From: Lycocorax pyrrhopterus obiensis
Lineage: Eukaryota; Chordata; Aves; Passeriformes; Paradisaeidae
Reading direction: 5' to 3'
Assembly: GCA_014706295.1 (NCBI GenBank)
Contig: JACSVZ010000002.1
Span: forward strand, 131,821,431 to 131,885,430
DNA: 64,000 nucleotides
A program made the position numbers and the translations under genes. This document shows, piece after piece, positions 44,901-57,800 of this stretch; positions within the stretch are counted from its first letter, which is position 1, and each line of letters begins with the position of its first letter. Below the pieces are notes generated by a model, which had not been told where the DNA came from, did no database searches, and saw only the letters and a list, made by a program, of their open reading frames with translations.

Positions 44901-47744
44901 AGCCAAACACCCAAAAGTCCCTGCTCAGCAGCCATTTGTCCCTGGAAGTGGGCAGACATCAGAGGCTGCCTTCTTGTGACATTTCTCAGGATAAACCAAG
45001 TTACATACCAGTCTCAGTAGGATTCAGGACCTACCTCATACTCGATCTTTCTTCTAATCAAGTTGTTCCTTTGGCCTGAGAAGAGTCTAGTGGGGAGGGG
45101 TGTGCACAGGGAGATGACAAAGCCTTCATCACATACTGGAGTCACCATCATTACAGACAAAACGTTAAAGTTTAGGCAACCCTGAGTCCAGGAAGCCTTA
45201 ATGAACAAATCTCCCATACTGTGACACAAGTGGTAATGTTGTCTAAGCAAAGAGGAACATACCATGAACAGTCCAAGAGAGATCTAGGGGACCATGTGCC
45301 CTGCAGTCCTGTTGGCTGAGCAATCTCCTGAGTAATTATTGTCTCTATTCACACACCAGGAATGCCACAGTGTGGTGGAGAAAAAGTTTCTGGTGAGGTC
45401 TCATGTTTTGATAAATCCCAGAAGATTGTACACACAGTGGGGATGCTGACAGTCACAACACCTGGGCAGCAGGGCCTGTGCAGGACTCTGCTGGTGATGT
45501 GCAAATACGTGGCTCTGGCTTAACAGTGTTTCTTTGGGTGAAAATCAGAGTGTTCAAAGGACATTCTCAATCCTTTGGGGTTGTCAGTGACCAGGACAAG
45601 AACTGGTATATTTTCTACAGCATGGTTTTCACATCCCTCTGACTACTGCTAATACCAATCTAATACCCAGTCTTCAAGATGTCAAGAAACTGCTTTCCTC
45701 ACCTCTACTTAGAAGTTGTAGACGCAGTGCATATTGGCATATATTAATTAACTTCTGCTATTTTTCTCCAGGAAAATGATAAACAATAATAAATGACTTA
45801 TTTTTTTTACTGAGGACTTCTAAAATGTCAGCTGTACCTAGTGAATGGAATAAGAAGAATGTAATTAAACATCTGCTCTTTCACTCCTAGTAATGACTTT
45901 AAAATAGCCAGAAAACTCTGAAGGTTGTGGCCATGGTAACAGACACTAGCTTAGGAAAAAGGAAATATCTGCAGTTATAATTGAACATAGAGATTGCTCA
46001 TCTCCTTCTCTGAGCTGGAAGTTTACAATCAAAGCTTTGATGTGTGCTGGTTCCTCTAATACAATTTCATCCCATGCCATGTAGCACATTTATTGTGAGA
46101 AACTACCAAGTATAAAAATATGCATATGTAGTTCAAATGCAACATTCACTCTAATTTAAAGAAAGAAAAACTGATCTTTTTTTGCAAAGAGGCTGGAGGA
46201 ACTGCTGGTAAATACTTTTGTGGAAAATGACAATGCAGCATGATGGAAATGGGCCAGATCTTCCCCGAACATGCAGCTGTCTCTCTCCCTGAGATCAGCA
46301 ATGTAAACACTGCGTACATCAGAGTGATGTCCAGCAGCTACAAGCAGCATTTCTGGAAGATCCTGCAGAACTGAGCCTGGAGACCTCCCTGGCTTGGCTG
46401 AGAGAGAACTGACAGGACTGATCAGATTCCTCAGAAACACCTGACCTTGTCACACCCTAGTGCCTGGCCTACTGCCTCCAGTGCCTCCCAAAACTCTGTC
46501 CTGTCTGTGGCCACAGTCCATTTCACCTTGCACCCCACCAGGCACTGCAGCTCCTCAGGCACATACAAGTGGAGAAGAACAAGGCCATTAATCAAACAAA
46601 GCCCAATAAAATAAAAATCACAGCAGAGACAGGGAGGATAAGCTGAGATAGAGGTGAAGGAGGATAACATGGGTGTGCTGTGCACAGAGATGATAAGCAG
46701 CTCCTGGAGCTGTGCAGGATGACTGGAACTGCTTGCAGCAAGAGCCAGCAGTGAAGGAAAGGGCTTTTCAGAGTGTTTTACACACTCGTGTGACAACTGT
46801 TTTAAATGAGAACTTGTAAGCAATGTGCATTTTGGCCAAAGAATCCAGGCAAAAAGCATTTGTCCACTTTAGTGCCTAATATCAACCTTGGTTCATAAAA
46901 AAGTTGCAAACACTCCTCTTTGAAATGCAGATGGTAAAATACGATACCAAAATAAGCAGGCAAAGGAAGGACCAGGGAGCTGGTGCTGCTGAACCCTACT
47001 GAAACCACCAACTGCTATTTTTGAAGGCTTCCTGTAAACTTTGTCTGAGGTTCACATCTAGAACTGGGGTGAACCTCAGCTGCTGGCTGGAGGCCAGCTG
47101 TGAAGCTGGTGCAAGTAAATAGGTTGTAGCAGTCCTCGGTGCAGGCAATAATTATGGGCAGGGTATGAGTACCTGAAAATGTTACATTTTTTTGTGTGAT
47201 TTCCCTTTGAACTGTACTCTAAGCCCTCAAACAGCACAAACAGCACTAATTTATTTGGATTTTGGTAATATAGAAGCCATGAATATTTTTTCCTGGGAGT
47301 TTCCAAGTGAACAAGATGCCACTGTCTCCTTATTGCAGATGCTTTTAGCACACTGTTCGGAGCATCAAACATTTTGACCTTCATAAAGGAAGACAACACA
47401 CCAACACAAGGACTTCTTTTTGCCGTGATCAATGGCTTAAAATTATGTTAAACTAGCACACACCAAGCACATTTCTGGAGCCTGCAATGTAAATGCTGCC
47501 TTTTCAAATGTGAAGACAACCAATTGCTCAGAGAAGTTTGGTGGAGCTTGCGAACTCCTCTAGCATGGCCAAGAGAAATAAAGCTACTGCCACCAGCATT
47601 ACATGGGCTTCATGCCTGTGGTTTCTAACAATGCCATCCTTGCAGCATGGCCAGATGAAAATTTAATTCAGTGAAGTTCCAAGAAACTTTGGTCTCACTA
47701 GCAGTACAAGGCAGCTCAATCATGAATGGAAATCGATGACCTGT
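41961..47744 (-). other. NCALD: NCALD 5' non-coding intron, part 3
   Basis: No gene recognised. A - strand frame of 142 codons at 46431-46859 is the longest; it has a hydrophobic middle but no family I recognise, no obvious splice context and no support from codon pattern by eye. I treat it as probably not a gene. Confidence 0.5.
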
Positions 47745-47813
47745 TAAGACTTGGGAGTTGGACTAAATGACCTTTAAGGGTCCCTCCCAACCCAAACTAT
47801 TCTCTGATTCTGA
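47745..47813 (+). mobile_element. CR1 LINE 3' end fragment
   Basis: GAGTTGGACTAAATGACC, then GGGTCCCTCCCAACCCAAAC and a tail ATTCTCTGATTCTGA are the terminal bases of a + oriented CR1. The upstream portion is too decayed to assign. Confidence 0.82.
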
Positions 47814-50800
47814 CCTGTGACGCCTTGAGGGGCACCTGACTCCCTCTCTGCACAGCTGCCCCATGCACACATAGCCACCTTGTTCCCTGGGGCTTGACCA
47901 CGCTGTGGTAGAGCCATTCCCATCTCTGAGACTCCAGAGATGGACAAGTACAGCAGCTGCACTGCCGAGGTGCAAGCTGCCATCCAGCCTAAAATGCTCA
48001 GCTCTTGGGGTTTCCTCACTGGCTGCAATACCCATCCCTCAACTGCTGCCACAGGAGGCCTGTGGGTACTGAGCAATGCCCAGACACCATCTGACCTCAT
48101 GTGATGCCCAGTGCATTCAGCTCTCCCTGACCCCAAAACATGAACAAAGGCTTGAGATATCTCCCCAGCATCACTGTGCCACAGGTTGCTCTGTCCCTCC
48201 TCCTCCTGCTGCTGAGCTGCAATAGCCAGTGGGAATCAGCACCTCATGTGCCACCAGTACTCAGAAACTACTCCTGTTTCCAGATCAAAGGTGCAGGGAC
48301 TGGACTGGCAGTGCCTGTGGCTATATCTGGCACTCCCTGAAAGAGCAGGGTGGTCAGGAACTGCTGCAGAAGAGGGGAGGAGGCGGACAAGGGGAGGCAG
48401 GTCTTCTCCTGGTGCAAGACAGCAATCCTCCTTATTTCACTTGGAGGGCTTCTCAGAGCCCTGCTCCATGTGACCTTTCACATGAGCTGAGAAGAGTGAC
48501 AGCAGATGCTGGTAGCCAGAGGGAGGAGAGATTTAGTGCTGCTCTATTTCCTTCCCTGGAAGATTTGCTTTTGGAGGAGGAGGTCAGAGATGCAGAGCAG
48601 CAACCTGAGGGAGGGCTTTCTTGCCTGCTCTTCTGAAGGACTGGAAATTGAATGAAGTGGAGTGTGCCATGAAGCCTCACTTCACTGGAGCTTTTATCTT
48701 TTAAAATTAGGTTAGGAAATTTATTGCTACAGTAGCTTAATCCCACAGTGCATTATCTGTACACATGATGGACTGGAATATGAACTAATTCTGTCAATAA
48801 AGTGACTGCCTGCATCTTGATTGTCAGATACAAGGAATTCACTCTTCCTTTTGAGATGCTAAGCAGCTGCAGACTGATATGCTCCCCTCCCTGTGCTTTT
48901 GGTTTGGATGCTTCCTACATTCAAGTTTCTCAGCAAGAGACGATGCCGTGGGAAGGGAGGAAAGGGGGGAGAAATTTGGCTCCAGGCATCTGGCTGCACA
49001 CTGTGACTCTGCACTAGCCCGTGGGGTGGCGTGGGGGCTGCAGCCCCCAGGGACTTCTCTGACTGATACCATGAGCTCTGTATGCACTGGAGACCCAGCT
49101 GTCTGGCTCTGCTCATCTTCAGTCTGTGCCCTGTATTGACGGGAGAGGCAGAGACCACCAAAAGTGTTCCCTCTGCTGGGTTCATATCAGCAGGGAGCTT
49201 CCTTGGTGGAAGGGATCCACCACTGGGCACTCACAGCCACGGCCCCCAGTTCTGCCTGGACAAAGCAAGGGTCAGAGCATGTGTGCAGGTACACACTGAG
49301 TGCTTTGAATCTAGAATCAACCTCTAACAAGCTACATCCTTTGACAACAGCTCAGGAGGGGACTGTTTTAATATCAGACTCTCCACATTACTTACCTACA
49401 GAAAACTCCAGATTCAGAAACCTAAATTTCACAGTCTCTATACAGGCTATAAAAATCCAGTCAATACCACCTCTGGAATCTAGAGAGTGAGCAAGCTAAT
49501 TCCAAGTCTATGGGTTGGTGTCAGGCAGAAACAGAAATATGGGAGGCTAGTTTCACAAAATTGCTTGAGCAGAACACAGTCTGAGTTTGCTCAACATGGA
49601 GTGTCAGACTGAATGATATAATTCCTTCTTGATGTAAAGTTCCTTGATTTTAGCAGAAATAGCTGGAAAGTGAAACCTCATAACAACATAAAGCCTCTTC
49701 TACCTGATCACTCAGTAGACAAATCCTTAAATCACTTATTCTTAGAGCTGCATCCAGGATAACTGGTCCACCAAACAAGTAAGATGAAGTCTGGAGTGTC
49801 ACAGGAGTATCTGGTCCATGACTTTACAACATCTCAGATGTAGGCACCAGGTGAAGGCTTTTCAGCCAGCCCTCAATATGAAAAGGTGAAAGCTTATTCT
49901 TCAGATCAGAGAATGCTCTAATGTTCAGAAAAAGAAGCTAAATTATAAGCAGGGAACAAACTTAACTAGACTGACTTGATATTTCCAAAGGCCTTTTCCT
50001 CTTCTTTTTCCTCTTCTTTTTCCTCCTCTTTTTAAAGGAACTAGTTCTCATTCAGTTCATTCAGTTCTCATTTATACAACATATTCAGAAGAAGTAGCTG
50101 ATAACATTGAGAGATATCCAAAACCTGAAGTACTCATGGGAAGGAGGACAAGGACTGATTTTCCTGTCATCAAAAAGGCAGCTCAGTAATTTCTCCTCTG
50201 TTGGTCTGTTTGAGCCCAAAAGAGAAGTAGCTGTGTTCTTTGGTTTGTGAGATGTCACCATCAACTCCTCCAAAAGTCTCTAAGCCCTCCAGCAAAAAGA
50301 AGAAGAGAGTCAGATATTTGTCAGAATTCACAGGGAGATGGTGGGGGAGAAGTCTCACAGTCTTAACTGAAGAACAAGCAGGAATGTTTTAGGACTACAA
50401 GATATTTATAGTCTCACACATTCTGAATGTAAAGGGTACAAATACAATTTTTGCTATTTCTCTGCAAGCCAAGATATGAGGGACACATGCCAGAACACAA
50501 AAGAATTTTCACCCCATTCCAAATTCCCATCAAAAAAAAGTGTACTAAGTCTGAAAAATAAGTGTAATCATTTGAATCATGAATTTGGCTTCGTGACCCA
50601 CTGGGAGACTGAAGCAGAGCTGCTAACACCCCAACTTGAGCACCACAATTGGCAAGTGCTGCTGAAGAGAGATCTCAGACTGAAGTTGTAGAAATGTTAG
50701 AGGTTAGAACTGAAGTTTCTTGGCAGAACTGACCTTACATGGAAACGCTGTAGGAAGTCTGCCTGCACTGGCTTTCCAACCAGTACACAAGCATTCATTT

Positions 50801-50984
50801 CTAATAGATAAACAGATGTATATAGAAAGGCTAATTCAAAGCCACTTGGGAAAAATCAAAGCAAACCATTCCTCTGGGGGATGTGCTGGACAGAGTCAGG
50901 CAGATGTTTCCTCTTTCAGGATGATGAATTGAAATCAAAGGAGAAATCTCAGATGGAAGGTGGTTACAGTAGGGTTCTTCCAAA
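47814..50984 (-). other. NCALD: NCALD 5' non-coding intron, part 4
   Basis: No gene recognised. Overlapping short frames on both strands around 47.8-49.3 kb reflect a GC-richer patch with few stop codons. A 12-bp pyrimidine repeat lies at 49994-50033. Confidence 0.5.
49994..50033. repeat. 12-bp pyrimidine tandem repeat
   Basis: TTTTCCTCTTCT at 49994-50005, repeated exactly at 50006-50017, then once with one change (50018-50029) and a partial fourth copy. A pure pyrimidine tract of 40 bases. Confidence 0.9.
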
Positions 50985-51880
50985 TTGAGTCTCGGCATGG
51001 ATGTAGTTGTACATTTTCATTAACAACCAGGATGCATAATCTCAAAGCAGTGCAGTTACCGATGACACCAAGGTGACAGGCACCATCAGGTGGACGCCAG
51101 ACTACCACACAAGAAGAATGGGACGATCTTAGCCCTGGAATAGTGCAAAGGGATGAAATTCCTTATTGCAAAATGCAGTATCTGAGGGACCAGTAGGAAG
51201 AATTGATGCTCTTAACTAGAAATGATGGAGCAGGAGGAAGAGCTGGAGATCTCATATAGTGATAAGATAACAGGAAAATACCAATATGATGTGTCCTGCA
51301 GGAGACAAGTGATGCTTTCTAACGAACCCGCTGAGACCAAACTGTTGAGTTCAGGGAGGGTGAAATACCGATGCTGTTTATGAGCAGGTTTGGAAATATG
51401 ACGGCTCACCTGGATTACTGCAGTACATGGCCAGGAAAACACATGGAGGAAAAGGGATTTTGGTCTGCAGTGGCTGTGGAGCAGGGCTACTAAGCCAAAT
51501 AAGGGAATGGAAAGCCTGTGCTCTCAGAGGAGACCAGAGGCACTTGGCTGTTTAGCCTCACTAAAGAAAGGCCAAGAGGGGAATATGGTTGTAGTCTATA
51601 AATACGTCAGAGGGGGTAAACACTAGGGAAGGAGAAAAGCTGTTTAAACTGAAGGACAATGCTGGCAAAAGAACAAATGGGTATAAACTAGCCATAAAAA
51701 ATTTTGGATGGGAATGAGAAGCAAATCTCAAACCACTGGAGCAGCGAAGTCTGTGGAACAGCCTTCTTCAAAGATCACAAGACAAAGAGCCAAATTCATG
51801 GGAAAATGCAATTTGAAAAATCCACAACTGGGGTCTATATGACAGATACCTGCAGTGGACTGGGGGAGTCAGGAGGTCCC
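50985..51880 (+). mobile_element. Old, degenerate CR1 LINE
   Basis: In + orientation, the segments GATGACACCAAGGTGACAG (from the RT motif region), TACTGCAGTACATGGCCAGG, GAGGAGACCAGAGGCACTTGG, TAGTCTATAAATACGTCAGA and GGACAATGCTGGCAAAAGAA occur in the order expected of a CR1 ORF2 3' half. Many stops and indels show it is older than the copy at 41296-41960. Confidence 0.8.
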
Positions 51881-54800
51881 CTACTGTCCTGACTTCTGGA
51901 AGGGAAACAGCATCCGAAAAAACAAGCATGCTTCTTACAGCGGGCACTCTTTCAGGCACAGAGGATCAAGGATCACCATGAGGAGAGCCAAAGGCAGTGA
52001 TGTTAAGTAAACAAGTTTGCAGTATCTCTATCTTCCTCTGCACTACATAATCACCCCCCACCACACGTCAGTGATGGGGAGTGGCAGGAATGTGAGGGGA
52101 GGTTTATGCAAGCAGAGGAACGCGTGCCAGGATGCAGCAGACAGGTCAGGAAAGCCGGCCAGCTCTGTCACTTCAAGCATCAGACAGCACTGGGAGCAGC
52201 AACACATTACTGCAAAAAATTTAACTGAAATTAAGATTTACAAGTAACCTCAATAAAATTCACAGCTGGTTGGGCTTAACCTTGGAGTCAAGAGGATTAG
52301 CAGACTATGTCGTCCAAATCATGAAATAGTAAGTTCTGCATTTTCTTCGAAAGTGAGTCACGTGCCCCGTCTCTATTCAGTATTGAGTAATTCAAGCTTT
52401 CTACAAAATTTCACCTCTTTATTGTCATCCTTTTTTCTCCTCTAAGGAACACAATAATTTATTAATACCACTCTTTTCATCTGAAGACTTCTGATGACTT
52501 TACAAAAATTACTGGGTGACAGCTGTGCTACAGTGTTGACTGAACGGATGCACAGGAAGAGGGAGGGAAGGATTTTTTTAATCTGTATGGCTTTTTTATC
52601 AGCTGGTCCTGTACTTCTGGTCTAGCTGGGGTCAGTTTTCAAGATTCCTGGGTTGGCAGAGATTCACAGGAGGATGGCACAGAACAGACTCTCATCAGGC
52701 ACTTCTCGACCCTACCCGGACTCAGAGGCTGTAGGCACCTAAACCCCCAGGCAGCCATCCCTGATCAGAGGCTGGAGGCACCTAAACCTCCTGACAGCCA
52801 TCCTTCTGCCCCAGGGCATTCCCAGCACTCTCTTGGTTGTGACAGTGGGAAGGCACCATGTTGCCTCACACTCCCTCTCGAGCCACACCACGACAGATAT
52901 GGAGGAATCCCTCCGCTTATCAGACCTTCACTCAGTTGTCAGATGTCCACCTAACAGGGGAGAACACAGGCGGCAGGGAGCTCTTGCTCTGGGACACCAC
53001 CTTGGACTGAACTCTCCCTTTTCCTCCTCTGAAAATTGTTTGCTCAGGATTTGAAATAGTAATAACATACAAAACAACAGTGAATGGCACCAAGGCATTC
53101 CACTTTGCACAACAAAAATTGGCCATGCATGGGTTTGCAGGTGCAGATGGCCACCAGAGTTCTATCAGCTCTCTGCTGAGCTTCCAGAGGGCAGCACCAA
53201 GTGCAGTGAAACTGGCTGGAGGTGAGATGGGGAGATCAACAGCTCATCATCTGAACTCTCTGCTCATATCATGGCTGTCTCATGAGTTTCCTCAGGGCAA
53301 GAAAAAACAGCTGAGAACAGACACCACAATACCTAACAAAACCACCTGATGTCATTGTCTCTTGGGGGCTGTGTAATACAGCTAAGTGCTGTTCCCAGGA
53401 GAACTACCAAACCTAATTACTTGTTATAACTACATTAGATGAAGAAGGTGCATGTTGCTGATAGTTGCCTAGTGGGAACACAGAGTAAATCTCTTTTGTC
53501 CACTTATAATTAAAGCAATCTTCTTTGTATATTAGATTCAGTGGTTTATAATGAAATGCAATAAGGATTCCTTGAGTAAATCTCTTATTTTTCTTAATAC
53601 GTTTATACAATTTAATGGAGTCTCTTATTGATTGGAGGAGGAGCAGTTTCAGAAACAGTGTGCTTAAACAGACATGACAAACCATGCAGTAACCCAGTGC
53701 TTTTCAAGGCTAATGCCTGAAGTAACGAGCACGTCCCACAACAGTGCCACTTCCATTTGTGCCAGACACCTGAGAGGCAGCAATGAAAAACCTCTGCAAT
53801 GGCTGGGAGAAAAACCTGTCACTCTATTGTCTGTGCAGACAAATTTAGCACTCTGTGAAATCTTGATCAAAATTACCCACCAGCAGAATTAAGTAACCGA
53901 CTTTAAATAGCAAAGAATAGGGAGTTGTGTCCAGTTGAGCAGCGGCAATTTGGACAACACTGATTCTTCAGTGGAAAGATTGAAGAAAAATGCAAAATAT
54001 GGTACAGAACAAGAAATGCAAACACTGATGAAACACACAAATGGTTGAATACACTTTTATTATCAGATGAAATAACAATACCTTAAAATAGGATCCCATT
54101 TGGGTTAAAAAATGAACAAAGTCAAGGAACTGTAGATTAGAGCCAGGTGCTTAGTGGAACTAGAAATTTAAGAAAGTTTTTGCCTTATCTGATGATTCTT
54201 GGAAGAAACACTTGCGTTCGTATTTTTGAAAGAAATATTTCCTGTTGTTGAGCTTTCCTTTGAAAGACATATTTCTGTTTCACTACTGAGAGCAGTTGCA
54301 GAGCTATAAATGCACAGCAGGCTATGCAAGACAGATCTTTAATTATACCTACCCTTGAGTTCACTGGGAGCCAGTTGCTCAAGGCTAATAAGGATTAAAA
54401 CATATTCAATGACTCTGAAAAACTGTCTTAACGCTAGTCTTCCCAAATCCCCTGTACTATTTGGAGCAATACAAGCACAGCAACTCCTGCTTGAAAGTGA
54501 AAAGGGAAAACTTTATACTTTCACACAGCCATGCCGAAGTCCTGCTTTACTAAAAGCTGGGATCCTGCTGTGCTAAACCCCACTGTTCAAAAGTTTTCAG
54601 CCAGCATCCTCACGCTCTGCAGGACTTTGATGTAAATCTGCAAATAATATCAGAGTTCCATGTGATGTCTTCCATCCAGCACTGACACTAAGTGATCTGT
54701 GACTGGACCGGACTGGGAAATTCAGGGGAAGTGGAAGACACTCCATGTCTAGCAGAGAAAGTAATTAAAACAATCAAACCTACCTGAAAAGCTGCAGGTG

Positions 54801-57800
54801 AAGAGATAGGCAAATGCTCCCCTGGCTCTCTCAAACCCTACTGACATAATGCTCCAAGGTCAAAAACATAAAGGTCAAATTCAACAAAACCAGAAGTACT
54901 GGGAGAAAACTGCATTCAGAAATCTCCTTTGCTTTTGACCTCTTTCAACTCTGAAGTTTTACAAGGAGAGCACCTGGACATTGCTTCTGTCTTTGCAGAG
55001 TGAAATGTGAAATTCCTGACAGTGCTGTGTGGCAAAGGCAGTGCTGCACGTGAGGCTGGGCAGCGCCCAGGCAGCTGGGGGGAGCATTGTGCAGTGCACG
55101 GTGCTCACTTCAGGCAAAGGAGGGTTTGGAAAACAGGTATTACACATGAGACAGCATTAGAAAAGTGGACCATGTTGGTCTCTCACTGAGAAGGCTAATA
55201 CAGATAATAATTTACTTATTCTGGAGAAATGGTGGAACAGAAGGGGTGCAGTAGCGGGTACTGACCTCTGCAATTTTCACATCTTAAAAATAAATGGATT
55301 GTAATCTAGAAAAGGATTAAAACTGAGCCTCACAGGGGAAAGAGTATGTACCAAGAAACAACATGAAATCAGCATCAAACCACCATTCTGCAAAGAGTCA
55401 GGTCAGCAGTGTACATGACAATGTTCCTCTGTACAGACAGAGGTTTCTCTGTAGACCAAAGGTTTTTCTTTATCCTTTCTTCCAGCCATGTTCCTCACTT
55501 CCTTCACTTGGGTCCTATTAGAACCCCACTGCTTTGTTTGACAGACTGGAGCTGCCAGCCTTTTTGTCAGGCTCCAATGGGCTGATTTCCTGCTGGTGGC
55601 CGTGGCGAGAGCCTGCAGCTCATGAGCTCTACCTAGACCTGGGCTTCAGAAAAAACACTTTTCTATTTTTAAGGCTCTTTTTTTCCCCCCACTGATTCTC
55701 ATCCAGTTATGCATGACAACATTTACCACATCACCTGTGACTATGAAGCAAATGCGTCTGGGTGCATTCCCCAGCATAGGGGCCAACTGGCACAGAAGTT
55801 CCCTTGGCTGTGCTATTGAACTCTGCACCCTCCTGAAAAGTGACTGTGTGCCATCTGCCCCCTGGAACCGGCCCAGTGGCACAGGCTGGGAAGACAGGAA
55901 TTGACTAAGAGCTAGAGGGATAGGGACCGCTCTGCAGAGGGAGCAATTTTAACTACTGAGCTCTGGTGTTGGGGTTGCCCCCTATTTCATCTATTATGGA
56001 CACAGCCAGTGGCCATAGTGCAGACATAGCCATTATCTCAGGAAACTGGATAGCTTGTCACTTACTTGAATGCTAATGTCAAAACAAGAAATATCAAGGC
56101 TTGGGGAAAGCAAACACTTACCTAGTGTGGGATATTAAGAGGGGATTATGAACTAGACTCAAAGTTCAAATCATTTGGGACATGCTCTGCAAGGGGCCTT
56201 GGGCTCAGTGATGAGTTTGCTGGGGCTCTGAAGGGGTTTCAGGGCATGTGCGCACTAAGGAGCTGGACTGGATGCCAAGGAGGGCCAAATGTCCCCGTGG
56301 AGCTCAGCCCTTGTACCTCCAAATACCAGCCTTGGTAGGCTTGACCCTTGCACCCTAAATGCCAGTCCTTGTGGGCTCAGCCTCCACCCACACTAAGCAT
56401 GCCTGTTGCAGGGGTTACTCCAGGCTCCAGATCAGAGGGAGGGCTGTGGTGTGGTCAGTTTAGTTCCTCAGCACCCCATACTTGGACAGCAGCATCTGTT
56501 CACGAGGCATGTGACTCATCTGGGTCTGGCCACCTCCGGGTGTGATGCCTTTCACCAGGACTCTGGGGATTTCCACAAAGAGGCACATGTTGCTTGTTCT
56601 GGTCAGTTCTGTGTGCATGCAGCAGTGAAGCAGCTCCTCCTCATCCACCCACCAGGGCCACAGGAGAGCTGGCTGATCTCCAGGGAAGGCAGTGAGAATG
56701 CGATGCTCCTCTCTCTGCTCCTGTTCAGCACTTGGGCAGCCAGCCAGCCACAGTGAAGGTGAACTGCTGAGATGTGGTGACAGCAAGCCACTGCCATGAG
56801 CATTTAATTTTTAATTCCTCTCAGGGCTTCTTTTCTACCATCCCTCCCTGCAGCCCCAGGAGCAGGCTGCTGGCACCTGTTTCTGGAGCTCACGTTGTTT
56901 GTGTTTGGCTGCATGCCTGACTGGGAGGGATGAGAGAGCGGGGTCCCTGGCCAGCCTTGGTGGGTGCTGTCAGGGAGCCCCTCCAGAGCAGCTGCTTTCC
57001 TGGGCCAGCATTCAAGGATAGGACACACAAGGTGCTTCGAGGGCTGGAACTGCATCCCAGCTCAGTGGGATCTGCCTGCATCACCGGTCCTGGAGCTCCT
57101 TTGGGCTTATTTTTCCAAAAGCATCCTTTCCTTCTCCTTCAAAGGAGCATCCACCAGCAAGAAATGCTTCCTTTTGAACTGGACAGCAGGAGCACATGGC
57201 CCAAAGCTTGCCCCTGGGAAGCACCACCAAGGGCTGTCAGGAAGGAATTACTGGGCTGACCACTGAGGAAGCAAAATTACCCTGTGTTGCAGACATAGGA
57301 GCACACAGCTGTCCCACTCAGTCTGCAGATCCCCTCTTCTCCCCACTCAAGTCATTCCTCTGCTTAAAAATGTTATTTTGGGAAAGAAATGAATAATGGG
57401 AACAGCACTGTAAAAGCACAGAGAATTCAGCAAACAAAAGAAAAGCTGCTATTTTTGAGAATATCTCAAACTGGTAATTGTGACTTGTTTTAACTCCTTC
57501 TCTCCCAGCTGCCTCCCCAATACCCTGCTTGGAGTGCCATCCACAAGCATGGTGGGAGCAGCATGCAGGAAAGGTGTGTCTTACTACAGGCTCTTGGAGC
57601 AACACCACAGCCTACTAATAACTGGCACATGGTGAACTAATAGTGAAATACTCTTCGATTTCTAATCAGATTCTTTGAATTGAGGCAGGGGTTTCTGCAA
57701 GGGTACTAGTGCCTAACAAAAAGAGTAAAAGTCAGGCAAGCAGTCACCCTGCTAGTGCTTCTGTCACCTTTTGTCATCTTTGAAAGAATTGTATTTGTCT

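Noticed and set aside
46431..46859. 142-codon - strand frame with a hydrophobic middle
   Set aside because: No family recognised, no start or splice context and no neighbouring coding frame; likely chance in the NCALD intron.
48229..48636. 135-codon + strand frame
   Set aside because: In a GC-richer patch with several overlapping frames on both strands; no domain or splice evidence.
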